From contig NW_023503313.1 of assembly GCF_014529535.1 (NCBI RefSeq), positions 3,271,800 through 3,335,799 of the forward strand: 64,000 bases of DNA, read 5' to 3'. Made by a program: the position numbers and the translations under genes. The number at the start of each line of letters is the position of its first letter. Within the stretch, counting starts at the first letter, position 1. The notes beneath the pieces are model-generated. The model worked only from the letters and a program-made list of their open reading frames with translations. It was not told the DNA's origin and did not search any database. Positions 22,805 to 35,700 of the stretch are shown in pieces. The DNA is from Bradysia coprophila (taxonomy: Eukaryota; Arthropoda; Insecta; Diptera; Sciaridae).

Positions 22805-23351
22805 CTAAATAAATGGTGTGCGACTAGGAAAGTTTACTTTGAATTCGTAAGCGCTGCTCGGCTGATCGTAATGTTGGTGTATAGTTTGTAAGTGAGAGTT
22901 GAAGGTCCGATTCAAATGAATGTTTAAGCCGGCATACAATTTGTCCACGAAGACGTATGCACTCTTTTCATACAAGTACAAGTCATGCATAAATCGTCGA
23001 CTTTTATGAGAATGGAACTTTTCCTTCCGATGCCAGAGGAGTATACGTTCCCCTTGGAGTTCTAAATGTCTCTTGACGAAAGACCTTCCGGAATAAGGCT
23101 AAGACCATGCAACACTATAAGACGTTCCCCATGCTTATCACTTTCCCTTATTGTGAAGATCGGCTTAGGCCGAAAACATTGTAACCGATTTGAAGCATGC
23201 GGTAAACAATGATCACCACTAACATTCGGAAAGAGCTCCGTATCCTCAGAATCTATTTCCTCTTGTCCAGTTTCCATACTTTGCGACATCAGTATCAGCT
23301 CAGTTCCGGCATCCAAATTCCAATTATAATCAAAACGCTCAATACGCGTCT
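22805..23351 (-). pseudogene. Unresolved coding-like region, frame break
   Basis: Two long open frames lie head to tail on the minus strand. The right one starts after a plausible acceptor near 23352 (ATTTTAG) and reads ERFDYNWNLDAGTELILMSQ onward to a stop at 23062. The left one is open from about 23110 to the stop at 22805 (ERILLWHRKEKFHSHKSRR, then LYLYEKSAYVFVDKLYAG). They overlap in different frames near 23062-23110, so either a small intron or a frameshift joins them. I recognise no domain and found no start exon. It ends 10 bp from the stop of the convergent glutaredoxin-3 gene. It may be a pseudogene or the 3' end of a real gene. Confidence 0.35.
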
Positions 23352-23702
23352 AAAATTGGCTTCCAATATCAGTCAGTACCGGTTGATTAACGTAATATTT
23401 GTTATCTTATCTCTTTTTGAGTATTAACTCTGAATGCATTTGATATTGCGCTGAATCAGTCTGAATAACTGTTGAGGCAGCTAGTAACGGACGACATTGA
23501 TTTCATTGGAAACGGTGTCTCATTTATTACCCAATATAAAATGAACATTGAGAAAGTGAAAGTCATTCAGCTACGAGCACACCTAAAACTACATCTACAG
23601 ATCAAGATTGAAATTTCAAATGAAGGTTGAAGCAATTTATTTTCCCACTGAAATACAAATTATCAATCCAATGAACGTCGGACGACCGCCAATTTTTCCG
23701 TT

Positions 23703-26700
23703 TCATTTATTCTTGCGAATAGGATGAATAGGATGATTCATGTGCGATAGATCTGGTGGATTCTTGTTGAACTCCTCGATTTCCTTCATACCAGCGGCAC
23801 AAATTTCCCAAAGTTTCGGGTTTTCTGCTTTAAAATTGGCATACCATTTTACGATCAACGGATAGTCGTCAAACCGAAAATTGATTGCTTCCAAACACAT
23901 AGTTGATGTAACTAACGGTAAATCGGCAATCGTTAGCTCGTTAGCAGCGACGTATTTCGTCTCATTGCGTTGCAGATACGTCTCGAAAGCTTTCAGCGCA
24001 ATGTACACTTTCTTTTGACCGTGTTCGTTGCGAGGGTAATCGAAAAATATCGGTGCCATCTACAGAAAAATTCCTCCATTTAAGTGTTCTGCGATCGGTT
24101 AGTAACAAATTCAAATTACCGTGTACTGGCTGATGTAATTGTAGTAGAAACCCATGTTGAAGCACAGTCGTTGATTTACAATAGCTCGCTTGACGGGATC
24201 GTTAGGATACAACGCACTTTCGGGACGATACTTGTCGCACAAATACTTTAAAATAAGTCGATCGTCATTATCATTCGTTTACTAAACAAAAGTTCGATAA
24301 GTACCTGAAGAATGGCAATACTTTCACTCAAATAAAATCCATTGTCGTCAAGCACTGGAATCTCTTTCTGGGGATTCATCTAAAATTAAAATGGAAAATA
24401 CTATCAATTTACGTGCATCCGAAGTCAGGGGTGTCAAAACTTGTTTCGTGAAGCCAGTACATCTGCAGAAGACCATCAAAAACAGGGCCGGGCCATATGG
24501 TGAAATCAGTTTTTAATTAAAATTCTCACCGTTCTATATGCACTTTTTGGGGATCACTACGACTCTGACCAAAAACAGTTAATCATTGGAGGCAGACCGG
24601 ATGCAAATTAATAAGAAGAACATTTCGAGCGTTCTAATTTTAACATTTCAATCTCAATTGAGTGTTGATTGTTGAAGAACAGCGTTTTCACAGGAGGATA
24701 ATTTGTAGGATTGTTCTCCAGCAACTTCGTATGAATAGTTTATAAATGCATTGTAGCGTATAAACCCAGCGTAAAAACTGCAAAAAGAGATATGAAATAG
24801 CCACATTCGTGAATGCAGGATCAGGACCACCCCTTAAATACCGACAATTTGGGTTACTCGCAAATGGTAAAATACGTCACGGGCAAGCACTAACTGCTAT
24901 TTTTAAAACGTTTCTTTCGTCTATAAATTTTCTATTGAGCTTGCTGAGTTGGAAAAACTGTGTCCTTGAGCCTGGCCTGGGGATGTTGAAAAATTGTGCT
25001 ACCCTAGTAAATGGGTTTGATTACATTATTTGTCTTGATATATTGACTAGATGAAAGATGACATTTGTAGCTAGTCCGACTGTTAAACCGAGCGGCGGCA
25101 GTTGTTGTTAGTTACCTCTGTAACATACAGAGGTATATAAGTTCTAGCAACTTGAGTGGCGGCCCAGCGCTGCAAACCTTAGACTGGCCTGGGGAATTCT
25201 CGAGAGACAACCAGGACAGTATCTGGACAGCTTGAATGGCCGAAGAGTAACAGGAAAACGCGATATGCTTTTCCCTTACTGTTCTAAGAGAGCCTGACTG
25301 GGATCAGGGCCTGGTCCCCAGCTCAAGATGTGAAGTCTGAGTCTGAGTCTGAGTCTTGATTACATTATTTGTCTTGAAAAATTTCCATTCACCTTGATAA
25401 AATATGATCAAATGAAATGACCCTTCTCGTCATCAACCTTTACTTGTCTTTAACTGTCCAAAATTTATTTCAAGTTTTTTCTTTTAGAACTGCAGATGAT
25501 AACTCTGTTTTATAACATTGTCGACTAAATCACCCATTACGAGTGTAAGTATGAGCATTATTGAGGCTTGTTAAGTTTGACGGTCAATTTTATTCATTTT
25601 TACATGCTTTGGTTTTCCCTGGGGTCGAAAGTGGCTTATTACACACCTGAGAAAAACAAGAAATTTGATGTAGGTTTCAAAAGCATGTAATAGTAGATTA
25701 CGTACTAGTTTGGAGATTTTTATTTTGACGAGTTTGGTGTTTGTAAATCGAGCCGAAGGCGTGAGATGCAATCACAAAAGTTAATATAACAATCTCCAAA
25801 CCATTACGCAGAATATTTTATACTCGGGAAGACCTCCAGGAAACGACTTTTAACGCTACTTTCGTTGACGGTAAGCGAGTTTCCTGAGGTACAGCAAGTA
25901 AAAATGGATTAAGCTGAATCAACTATTTTGTTCTCTATGTGATCTAAGCAAAACTCAGTTTAGATCACTATGTTACGTAATTTTATACAGGCTAACATAA
26001 CGACCGAAAAACGTAATAAAACATTGTTAATTAGACTACGGATCTTTCACAACCAGTTCCAAACAACCAAAAAAACAATTCCAAATTGATAACCTAACGC
26101 TATATTTTAGAGAGACAAAAAAACTGAATTCGTTGATAAACAAAGCCAAAAAAAATTGTATTTAAACGTCGATTCACTTAACTTTTTTCCTCAGAAGAAG
26201 TTTTCAATTCAGTCAAGTAAAATGTCGCGTTCAATTTTGTTCTTTGCATCGCTCATTTTCGCTGTTAGCGTTCTTGAAGCCCAGTTTAGTTTCGGCGGTT
26301 ACAGTCAACTTAAAGAAGACAGACACGGCGAATTGCTCGCAACCGCCAACAGGAACAGCAATTTATTTACTGATGATCTCCAAGATTACCGTTTAACGAC
26401 AATCAAATGTGCACATTCTCAAGTTGTGGCTGGCTTTAACTTTAAACTCATCGGTGAATTCGAAAAGGGATCAGATAAAAAAATCTGTGAATTGGTTTTG
26501 ACCGAGAATCTGAAAGGTGAGATCGTCAATGTTAGACACGATTGTAGTGTTCAAGTGTGCTAAATAATATTTTTTGGATCAATAAAATGTTTGAATGAGT
26601 TTTTGCAAATTATTGCCTTTAAGTGAGGATTACACTCCTCACACGGAATATTTTTGATCTTGATTGACTGAATATTTATGGAACGGTTTTACACTGTCCA

Positions 26701-27008
26701 ATGAGACACTGCCTGGTGAAGATGTTCGACAGAGTTTGAAAACTATTGAGCGCATAAAATTAAATATTTTCTCTTTATTTGATGAATTTCAAGTTCAAGA
26801 CACAAGTTGGCTTAACGTTTCAGCACAATAGTATTTTTCGATTTCATTCGCTCAAATAACTCGAATATCTTACCTTCTCATAGTCATCGCTCATATGTTC
26901 ACTAGCAATGTAGTCTACGTTGACCTCTTCACATGGAATATTTAGGGCTTTTATTGCCATCCGTACTGCCAATGAAGGTGGGCCGTCCGACACAACGTAT
27001 AGCTTCAT
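23703..27008 (-). CDS. Glutathione S-transferase
   Basis: Four exons, right to left: 27008-26874, 24379-24305, 24245-24120, 24059-23703; 230 aa. The N-terminal thioredoxin-like domain begins MKLYVVSDGPPSLAVRMAIK, with the catalytic serine likely at Ser7 or Ser12. Then come MNPQKEIPVLDDNGFYLSES (the cis-proline and glutathione-binding Glu-Ser pair) and the helical domain with NQRLCFNMGFYYNYISQY and ANELTIADLPLV, the N-capping box typical of GSTs. The C-terminal extension NPPDLSHMNHPIHP is a feature I associate with an insect-specific GST branch, so I leave the class open. The function is glutathione conjugation in detoxification. Intron 1 (about 2.5 kb) holds a cystatin gene on the opposite strand and a retroposon. 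Confidence 0.9.
25017..25377 (+). mobile_element. Retroposon with 22-bp target duplication
   Basis: The element body is 25039-25355 (317 bp). Identical 22 bp direct repeats starting TTGATTACATTATTTGTC flank it at 25017-25038 and 25356-25377. The 3' end is a short tandem tail of (CTGAGT)n-type units. The body is less AT-rich than its surroundings. A long, insertion-specific duplication and a simple-repeat tail fit target-primed reverse transcription, so this is a SINE or a 5'-truncated LINE. It sits in GST intron 1. Confidence 0.88.
26159..26195 (+). promoter_or_regulatory. Core promoter of the cystatin gene
   Basis: A TATA-like TATTTAAA at 26159-26166 lies 32 bp before a TCAG initiator-like motif at 26191, the normal insect spacing, and just upstream of the ATG at 26222. 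Confidence 0.55.
26222..26563 (+). CDS. Secreted cystatin-like protease inhibitor
   Basis: Single exon, 113 aa. The chosen ATG gives a clean signal peptide (MSRSILFFASLIFAVSVLEA); an upstream in-frame start would spoil it. The mature part has the N-terminal glycine pair (FSFGGYS) used by cystatins, and the central loop motif QVVAG in HSQVVAGFNFKLIG. Two cysteines near the C-terminus can pair, plus the early KC. The third inhibitory loop, usually Pro-Trp, is not evident. Family knowledge: cystatins block papain-like cysteine proteases; an extracellular role is inferred here. The gene lies inside intron 1 of the minus-strand GST. AATAAA is at 26581. Confidence 0.8.
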   Translation: MSRSILFFASLIFAVSVLEAQFSFGGYSQLKEDRHGELLATANRNSNLFTDDLQDYRLTTIKCAHSQVVAGFNFKLIGEFEKGSDKKICELVLTENLKGEIVNVRHDCSVQVC

Positions 27009-30000
27009 TTTTTTTTCTTGTCAAAATACTTGATCTCTGTGCTAATTATATTGGAGGTGCACTCCGACTGAATAACTGAATGCAAAAAAAAATATCGGTA
27101 ACAAATACAACCCAGACTCCAAAGAAAACTTGTCTAGGTGGTATGCGACAACCGGTTTCTGAATGAAGAAAAATTTAACTCTTTAGAATGTCTCCGATTA
27201 TTTGTTGTGTTCTCGCTGAGAATGAAAAATAAAAGGAAAAAAAAAGCTGTGAAAAAACCCTGTACACTGTTGATTAATAAATAACTTTTTGCACTGGATG
27301 GAGTTATGTGTAGACTGTTCGATATTTATTACACGCACGTCAGGTGGACACAATTCTAATAGCATTTACATAATTACGTATTTCTTGCTATTTATAATCT
27401 ATAGAAAACCGGCACTTCAACTCTGTTTTATTAAGATATACACAACAAACATTATGCACTGTATATTTACTTCGCTGTTCTTAGTTCTGTATCTATACCA
27501 ACAGCGGCTCATTTATACATAATTCGCGTCGACGATCGAACACGATTCGTTGTTTTATTATAAGACCTTATCTACAACGACACATTTACATAAAAAAAGT
27601 TTTGAACCGGCCGCACAGACTGAGATGCTCTTAATTTCAGTTTTGTGCCATACACCACATAATGTACTCATTCCACACACTAATTTACTTGGTGCGGATG
27701 AATGAGAACTAAATCCGTATGAACTGAACAGAAGTCCACTGTTTCTGGAGCATAATTTTTAGACCTACAGCAAATGTATGAAAGTTTCGGAATAAAAAAT
27801 CGTAAATTTGTTACTTCTATGACTTACCCATTTTGTGTAGTGTAGGACATTAGATCAGTAAATGCAAAATTAAATGTTGAACGATGGATTTAGCCAACAC
27901 AACGAGTCAAAAATAAGATGGAAAACAGTTATAATTATTAGAACTGAAATGTCGACATTACAGATATCCAGAAAATTACACCAGCACGGCTAGCATGACT
28001 TCTTAATCGTTTTTCTTATCCAATCTGCTCTCGTCGATGTAGACTATTGGACATAATTTTGAGCTCAAACAAAGCCTTCAATATTACATTCAACTCAGTT
28101 TCTTTATCAAGAAATTCATAGGTTCGGTTGTAGCTTTAAGTACCAACATTTCCACACTTCCATGGGTCAGAAATCTTACAAGTGTTCTCTGAGTAAGTCG
28201 CTAGTGTTCTCCCATACACAAACTGAAAGCAGAAAAACCTTAGTTCCGTCGTTGATGATATTCGCTTCAGTTAAAGAGATTTAATATTTTACTAATAACA
28301 GTAACGGGTTAAAAATGCGAGCGAAGCGAGTGAGAGAAAATCAATTCTCAATGTAGAATGTTACGTGTGATAAAGAAAAACAAGAGGTCGCATAAAAATT
28401 GACTAACAAATATTTAAATAGACTGAAGCTCGGAATTCGATTGCCTGATATGTAGTTATCTGTTATCACTGTACCTGTTTCACTGTACAATCAGTACGCA
28501 AGGAGTTCATTTTGTCGTTTAAGAAATCAAAACTTAAAGGAGTCCTTCAAAATGACTACTATTTGATTTGTCCTTAAAAAACGTTTTTGCCCCTCTATAC
28601 TAAAGCCTTTGATTTACTATAAGAACACAAAGTATTTGAAGATTCCAATCTTGATACTTTCGTTTTTAAAACAATCCCGCTCAATTCATACTTACAGCAA
28701 AATCTAGTACAAAATTTAAAATTTGTTGTCTGTTCCGAACAGGTGAATTTGGTAAAAAAAGTGTCTAAATAAATGTGTGTTAACAATTGTACCGATGTGT
28801 CTTACTAAGCTGTGCGAAAGTCGATACGTTGCTGTCGATTTACATATAGCAACGCGAAACTGGCAGATGGACAATTTTTCTTTTGTTCTTTGGCTTTTGA
28901 ACAATTGAAAAACCTTCCATCTGTCGTTTTTACATTGCTTCGTAAATCAAGCCTTTAGTTTATCCTTTTCACTCCTTATCCTCGAAGTAAATAAATCAAT
29001 ACGTGGAATTAGTAAACCACACACATCAATCTAAACATTTTTAGGTCTTAATATAATAGGCACAGTTATACCATCAATCGATGTACCATTCCCTACATGC
29101 GCTGGTTCGATCCATTTCAATTTTACCAACCAAATGCAGTCTTAGTTTGTTTTTATGTGCTGTGCACGTATAACTTATATGAATGTGTGTTCGTTCACGG
29201 CCATTGTGTTGAAAAAGTTTTTAAATTTCTTAATTTCTTAATAAGAAAATTCTACTGATATGTGTTATCAATGGATTATTACGACTTAGAAGTTGGTAGG
29301 TACAATTTGGAATCATATTTTCATTTTACATTACCGCAACATGGCAATGTTGAATCGCATTTTATACTCTTTTCATAATTTTTAATATTATATACCATAT
29401 TGGGGTGTCGTCGTCATGGCCATTGTCATTTATTCATTTAACTTGTGTGTTTTTTTTTTATTGGCCATGCAATGGTTATTATTATATGCAAAAATGATGT
29501 ATGGTTTGAATAATAAATTCATGCAAATTTTCAAGAATTATTTCCTGTGCGCCAATGAATTTTTCTTTCATTCAGTCATTCCTTTTTTATCATTCCTGTT
29601 TTATAACAAAAACAAATTCTTTCAATCCTCTTCACAAGTAAAAAAAATCGATAATTTTCTACTTCAAATGGTAAAGCACTTTGCTTTGTAGGTTGAAAGT
29701 ATCGTGTGTCATATATATAAAAAAAAAACGTTTGAAAGTTCGAACGAGATGCTATTTACACATTATAATATTTACTATTGTGACATTAATACATTACTAT
29801 TTAGTATCGTATACCGCATTACTTCATGTTTTCGTCATTATTTTGACAAAATGACCAGATAAAACGACAATTTCGGCAATAGTGTGCACATATTCGAATG
29901 GAAATAATAATTGGTTTGTATGTTAATGCACGAAACAAATTACATTCCAAATTGATTTGACCGAATAACGCCAGTTTGATGCGTTTTATGGTCATCCGTA

Positions 30001-32715
30001 TTATCCTTTTGCATTTTTGTCTCTTGTATTAAAACTCGATTTACAATAAAACGGTCAAGTGAGTAGGAGTTCCTGTGTTAGTTGTCCACATTCAAAGAGA
30101 CAGATTTTTTTTTTCTCAGAAAAACATCTCTTTTGTATTGAATCTGTAATTTATGAGGTGATCTGCTTTATGGAATTATAATATGACAATAAATTCGACT
30201 CCCGTTATTCGATTGTGAAACATTTTAGTTTCAAAGATTTTGTTTTTATTAAATTTAAATTTATTTCTCGGAAACGTGTATACCATTAACATTGTAGAAT
30301 ATTACCTCGCATATTCCACAAATGGTAAGGATCACCGAATGTATTATTTTTGTAGCAAATTACACCAAACTATAATTTCTTCTAATTTTAGATTCAAAAT
30401 ATATTTTCTTTGAAACGAGAAAAAAATTCTCTTAAAAATTTATTTGTTTAAGAGTGTTTTGACCCTAAACCATTTTTATGTAATAAGTTATTTTCGATGG
30501 ATTTTTTTTCCTCTCCTTAAAATATTCATACACTAAGTGACTAATGACTAAAGCAATCAAAATAAATGAATGTTAAATTACACCTGTTTGGGCATATAGC
30601 GAGCGGTGCAGATTTGTCAATCAACAATAAATAATTCGACAGTTGTAAATAACAAAAAAAAAATTGTGTTGCTTTTCGATTCTTAATTTCCGGTATAATT
30701 CACCTCGCATCACTAAATTACACAAAAAAATTCAATTCAATTCGTTCGAGGTACATTATTTATGTCTCAAGAGTATAGTTGGTTCATTTTTTTTTACGAT
30801 CACATTGTGTCGCACTACAAATTTCAACTTTTATGTTTTCTGAAGGTTTATCGACAGTATATATGTTTTTGCCTTGTGCACGATGCACAAAATCGTATAA
30901 AATATTTTTGCCTTTTGTTCAATATTCTACTTCGTCCTTGGAAGGTACACATTTTATGTGCATATTTAAATTAGGAACGTCAAGCCACCATACGGAACGG
31001 AATACTGTGTCTGCAGTTCATTATTTATTAATCCGATTTTGGGCACAAAATGTTTTTTTTTTTAAATTTCCGAAATGTTTAGTGAATCGTCGTACCTTTA
31101 AACTTAAAGGTGATTATGTCCTTGTTGGGACATTTTTGTTTATTCAACGAGTGGGAAGTTGGTGAGGGATACATTCCCAAGAAGTTCAACGTAATCTACT
31201 ATAACTAGCAAAGCTGCGCAGTAATGTAAATCATTTACGGGAATACTGCGAGTAATAGTCCTTGTTTGGACAATTTCATTTTGCCAAGTGTGAGGGTTAC
31301 TGACTTCAATGTAAAATATAAAGTTCCAAATATTGTGGAAATGCCCGATAAACGAGTTTCTTATTTTTCATGTTCCTTCCTTATTGCGTTATTTTGCTCA
31401 CTAGGGACACCGAAAATGAGTTTTAACACTCAGGTCTATGAAGTAATGGCTGCTTTTCCGGGGCTCCAATTTTGATGACATTTTCTGTCTATTTATGCAA
31501 CTCAGCATCATAATGTTCGAAAACTGCGAACTTTAGATGTTTCGGTTGCATAAATCATTGTTTGAATCTCGATGCAAAGTACTTTAGTAGTAGCAGTAGA
31601 TGTGGAATTACGAGTCATAATTACACACCTAGAGAGCCTAATAAAGTACTTTGCACTCGGTGTCATAAATAACCATTATACTATTACTATGATCTTGAGA
31701 CAGGCTGCAGTGTTGTAAACTTTAGAATCCCCTCCTTATTTATACAGCCCTATGTAAGTCAAGTACTATTCAAATCTTCTGTACTCATAAAAACAATAAT
31801 TTCTGTGAGAGGAACTTCTTCACCAGACTGTTATTCTAATATAGTTTCCGAATGTCATTCATACGTATTCTCAGTTTTCCTATCTACAAAAATATGAATC
31901 AAGTTTTCTTGGATCCACACACATCTTAAGTTGCATTCAACAGGTTTGATTGAAGTTGTTTTGTTTCGGTAGATAGAATTACTCGGCCAAACTCATTTGT
32001 AGAAATGCTATCATGATACCGTCAGACCGACTGAATTTTTAAATTTATTTCTCACTTCAATTACCTTCACACGTAAACCTTCATCTCGGTTGTAAACGGT
32101 GTAAACGGATATGTTGTCTGTAGATTTCTTCCCGTTTTGTTTTTCTTCTTCTGTATATTGCTTCGTTAGTATTCTTTTCGTCCGGCAAACCTTGGTGTAT
32201 CGTTAATGCATTACCGTATTTAAAAATGAAAATACTTTAAAATTCATGAAGAAAAGCATAGAAATAGAAAGTGAGTTTTATGTAACGCATCATTGCACTT
32301 TACTGTGCATCCAATATTTAACGAAAATGATTTAACTGTTGACTTCACATTCTAAAAAGGTACAAACGAAATTTACGATAATTTAATCGATTTATTGTTA
32401 ATGGCAATGTATAATTATTGCTAACGTTTGCTGTAATCATATTGTGCCGCTTGAGACGTTACGATCTGGTTCACAATGAAAGTAGTTGGCAAACAGAATT
32501 GAAATTGAATGAGCAGAAACTTGTTTCTTTCTTAATTTCACGAGAGCTCTCATGGGTCGCATATTTTCTCGGTACAATTCGATTGTAAATTAATTTGCCC
32601 ATTAAAAATTAATTTACAATAAAGACTGATGTACCACCACCTTGTTGATTAATTGGATCGTAAACAGAGTCGATGTTTTTTTAATAAACATTTTGTGTTT
32701 CTTTTCTCATTGCAG
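27009..32715. other. 5.7-kb AT-rich region before Apc
   Basis: No supported gene. It must contain the 5' flank of the GST on its left and, on its right, noncoding upstream exon(s), an intron and the promoter of Apc, since the first coding exon of Apc begins at an acceptor at 32716. Dispersed repeat C (copy 2) lies at 31497-31681. The open stretches here are short, AT-biased and of low complexity. Confidence 0.6.
31497..31681. repeat. Dispersed repeat C, copy 2
   Basis: Matches 14518-14712: CTCAGCATCATAATGTTCGA near the start and AAGTACTTTGCACTCG near the end. The motif GCAAAGTACTTTAG near the middle is an inverted counterpart of AAAGTACTTTGC near the end, so it has hairpin potential. Confidence 0.65.
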
Positions 32716-35700
32716 ATTAAATCACATTACTAAGTCGTTAGTAAATTCAAGATTCTACACAAACATGCAAAATTCACAGTCTTTCACCAATCATCCGCCT
32801 CGAAGCCCAACGACGCCTCCATATGATTCGTCAATCGAAGAGCTGGATGATTTATGTGTTGAAGATGACCTCGATATTCTCGACAATATAACCGATTCGG
32901 CCCGAAAGCCACATTTTTTGGACTATGATGCAATTCCACCACCGGGATTCGAGGAAGACGATTGTAGCAGCACAATTGCCGTCAAAGGGATTCCACGCAC
33001 CGTCTATCCGAATGAGAATATTAAGGTGGACAAAATATATGAGACTGACGGCGAAATTAGCGATTTCGAACTATCACATCGGAATCAAATGAAACGAGAT
33101 CAAAGTGCAGATGCACATTCTGGTGCGCGTCGTAAGAAACATTTTTTGGATGAAAATCCAATACCGCCGGATTATGACTATGAAAGGGAGCGGGAGCATC
33201 GAAGTTTAGATAGAAACTTTGAGCGGACAAGAGAATATGTTTATGAACGAAAACATTCATTGGACAGAGAATGTTCGTCGCGAAAAGTTATGAAGGAGCC
33301 CAGCTATACATTGGCAAGATTCCTGGAGAATGATGTATCTCCAATATACCGTGGAGGGACATGGCCAACAAACAGATTGAACGATGGTAGCGGTGGCCAC
33401 TTTTCTAGTATGCCGAATAGCTCAGGAGAAATTGGTAACCAGAGAGAAGCTAAGGTTGAATGTGTCTATTCGTTACTGTCCATGTTAGGAAACAACGACC
33501 AGTTGGGAATGTCCAGTAAATTTCTGGAGCTATCGAAATCGCCCGACACGTGCGCCACATTGCATCAAACTAGATGCATTCCGCTAATTGTACAAATGAT
33601 TCATTCTGATGCGGATGAAGAGACGAAAAAGATGGCCACTATGGCATTACACAACGTTGTCAATAGTCATCCGGATGATAAAGCTGGACGTCGTGAGGCT
33701 AAAGTTTTGAAACACATCGAGCAAATAATGGAATATTGTGACATTTTGAAGACAATGGCAGGAGCAGGAGATACAATGGCTGATATTAGTGATTGTCATC
33801 CATCACAAGCTATTTCCAGCCTGATGAAAATCAGCTTTGATCAACAGCATCGTAACGCTATGTGCGAATTGGGAGCACTACAGGCAATCGCTAGTTTAGT
33901 TCACTACGATCATGCCAGTCATGGCCACGATTCCACAGATCCGCACTGCATTCTTTTGCGTAGGTATGCTGGCATGGCTCTTACCAATTTGACGTTCGGT
34001 GATTCAAACAATAAAGCTTCTCTATGCACAAACAAGGAATTCATGAAGGCATTAGTCGCTCAGCTGAATTCAAATGCAGACGACCTGCTACAAGCAACCG
34101 CCAGCGTTTTGAGAAACTTGTCGTGGCGTGCCAATGATAATATGAAACAGGTGTTGAACGAAATCGGCACTGTAACTGCATTGTCGAAGGCAGTCATGCA
34201 AAACAGGAATGAAAATACTCTCAAGGCCCTCTTGTCGGCTCTATGGAATCTATCAGCTCACTGCAGTATGAATAAAGCCGAATTCTGTGCGGTAGATGGA
34301 GCATTGGCCTTTTTGGTTGATATGTTGGTGTATGACAGTCCAAGCAAAAAGCTCACTATAATCGAGAACGCTGGTGGAATTCTGCGAAATGTCTCTAGTC
34401 ATATTGCTGTCAAAGAGGACTACAGAAAAATATTACGAGAACGCAATTGCCTGGGCATATTACTTAACCAGCTCCAATCTGAGAGTCTTACCATAGTTAG
34501 TAATGCGTGTGGAACCCTTTGGAACCTATCAGCTAGATGCCCGGAGGACCAACAATTCCTTCTGGACAATAAAGCAGTTTCAATGTTAAGTCTCCTCATT
34601 CACTCCAAACACAAAATGATCTCAAATGGTAGTAATGCTGCTCTCAAAAATCTCCTAAACTTCAGACCAGGTGGTGTAAACCATACTAGCTTGGATCCGG
34701 TTGCAAAATCAATGAGACTGAAAGAATTGCCAAGTTTAAATGTAAGAAAGCAGCGAGCTAGAGAACAAGAACTTGATCAGAATTTAGCGGAAACGTGTGA
34801 CAACATTGACGTCACCACACCTCCGAAAGAAGAAAAGAAAGTCGACGAATTTCTCCACTTCGATAATCATCGCAAATACCAATTCCCTGATCCACCTTGT
34901 TTGCCGAAACCAGTTATTTCTCCGAAGGAAGCCACTGTGTCAACCGAATCAACCAAAGAGTTGCGTAAGCAACATGTGAGTGAATTGGAGTGCGCATCAA
35001 ATTCAAGCAATGAATTTGAGAGAGACGACGAGAAAAGCAGCAGTAGCCGTGGACCAGTCCCAACACCGCGAAAAAATCTTAAAAAGGAAGACTCGGAATC
35101 ATTTAGCGCAAACACATCGTATCAGGAAACCGATCTGGATCAAATAACCAATTTCTCGCTAAGATATGGGGAGAATCAAAACGAATCGTCCGACGACAAT
35201 GATATGAACGACGGAAACGAGATTTTATTGATATTGGGCGATACAGTTAAATGTTACGAGACGGAAGGAACTCCATATGTTATTTCGAATGCCGCCTCCG
35301 TTAGCGACTTGAGAGCTAAGCCTCCAGAACGGCAAGAAGTGAAGAATAAAATTGTTAAGAGTGGACACTTAACGGCAGAAAATTCAGGATTAAATACGCC
35401 GGAGAAGCCCACTAAGTACTGTGAAGAAGGTACACCTGGATGTTTCAGTCGATACGATTCGTTCAGTAGTTTAGATGAAGAACATGAAGAAGTAGACGGT
35501 CAAAATAACACAAGACCGCATATTGATGGCAAACTTGAAATTGTAGCTATTGCCGAAGAAAATATTGACGAAGAGCCAATTAAGTCAGTAGAGATAAGTG
35601 AATCAGAGAATAATCCCAATCCGACGGCTGGAGCAAAGGCAGTAACATTCGGTGATTTTGAGACACCAATGATGTTTTCCAGACACACTTCCCTGGGATC

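Noticed and set aside
24809-25054. 81-codon frame next to the retroposon
   Set aside because: It runs into the target duplication and has no signal or family match.
29416-29691. 91-codon hydrophobic frame before Apc
   Set aside because: Sequence is Phe/Leu/Asn-rich as expected from translated AT-rich DNA; no promoter or family support.
30762-31165. Overlapping open frames before Apc (70 and 128 codons)
   Set aside because: Two frames overlap in the same poly-T-rich DNA, neither looks like a protein; likely chance.
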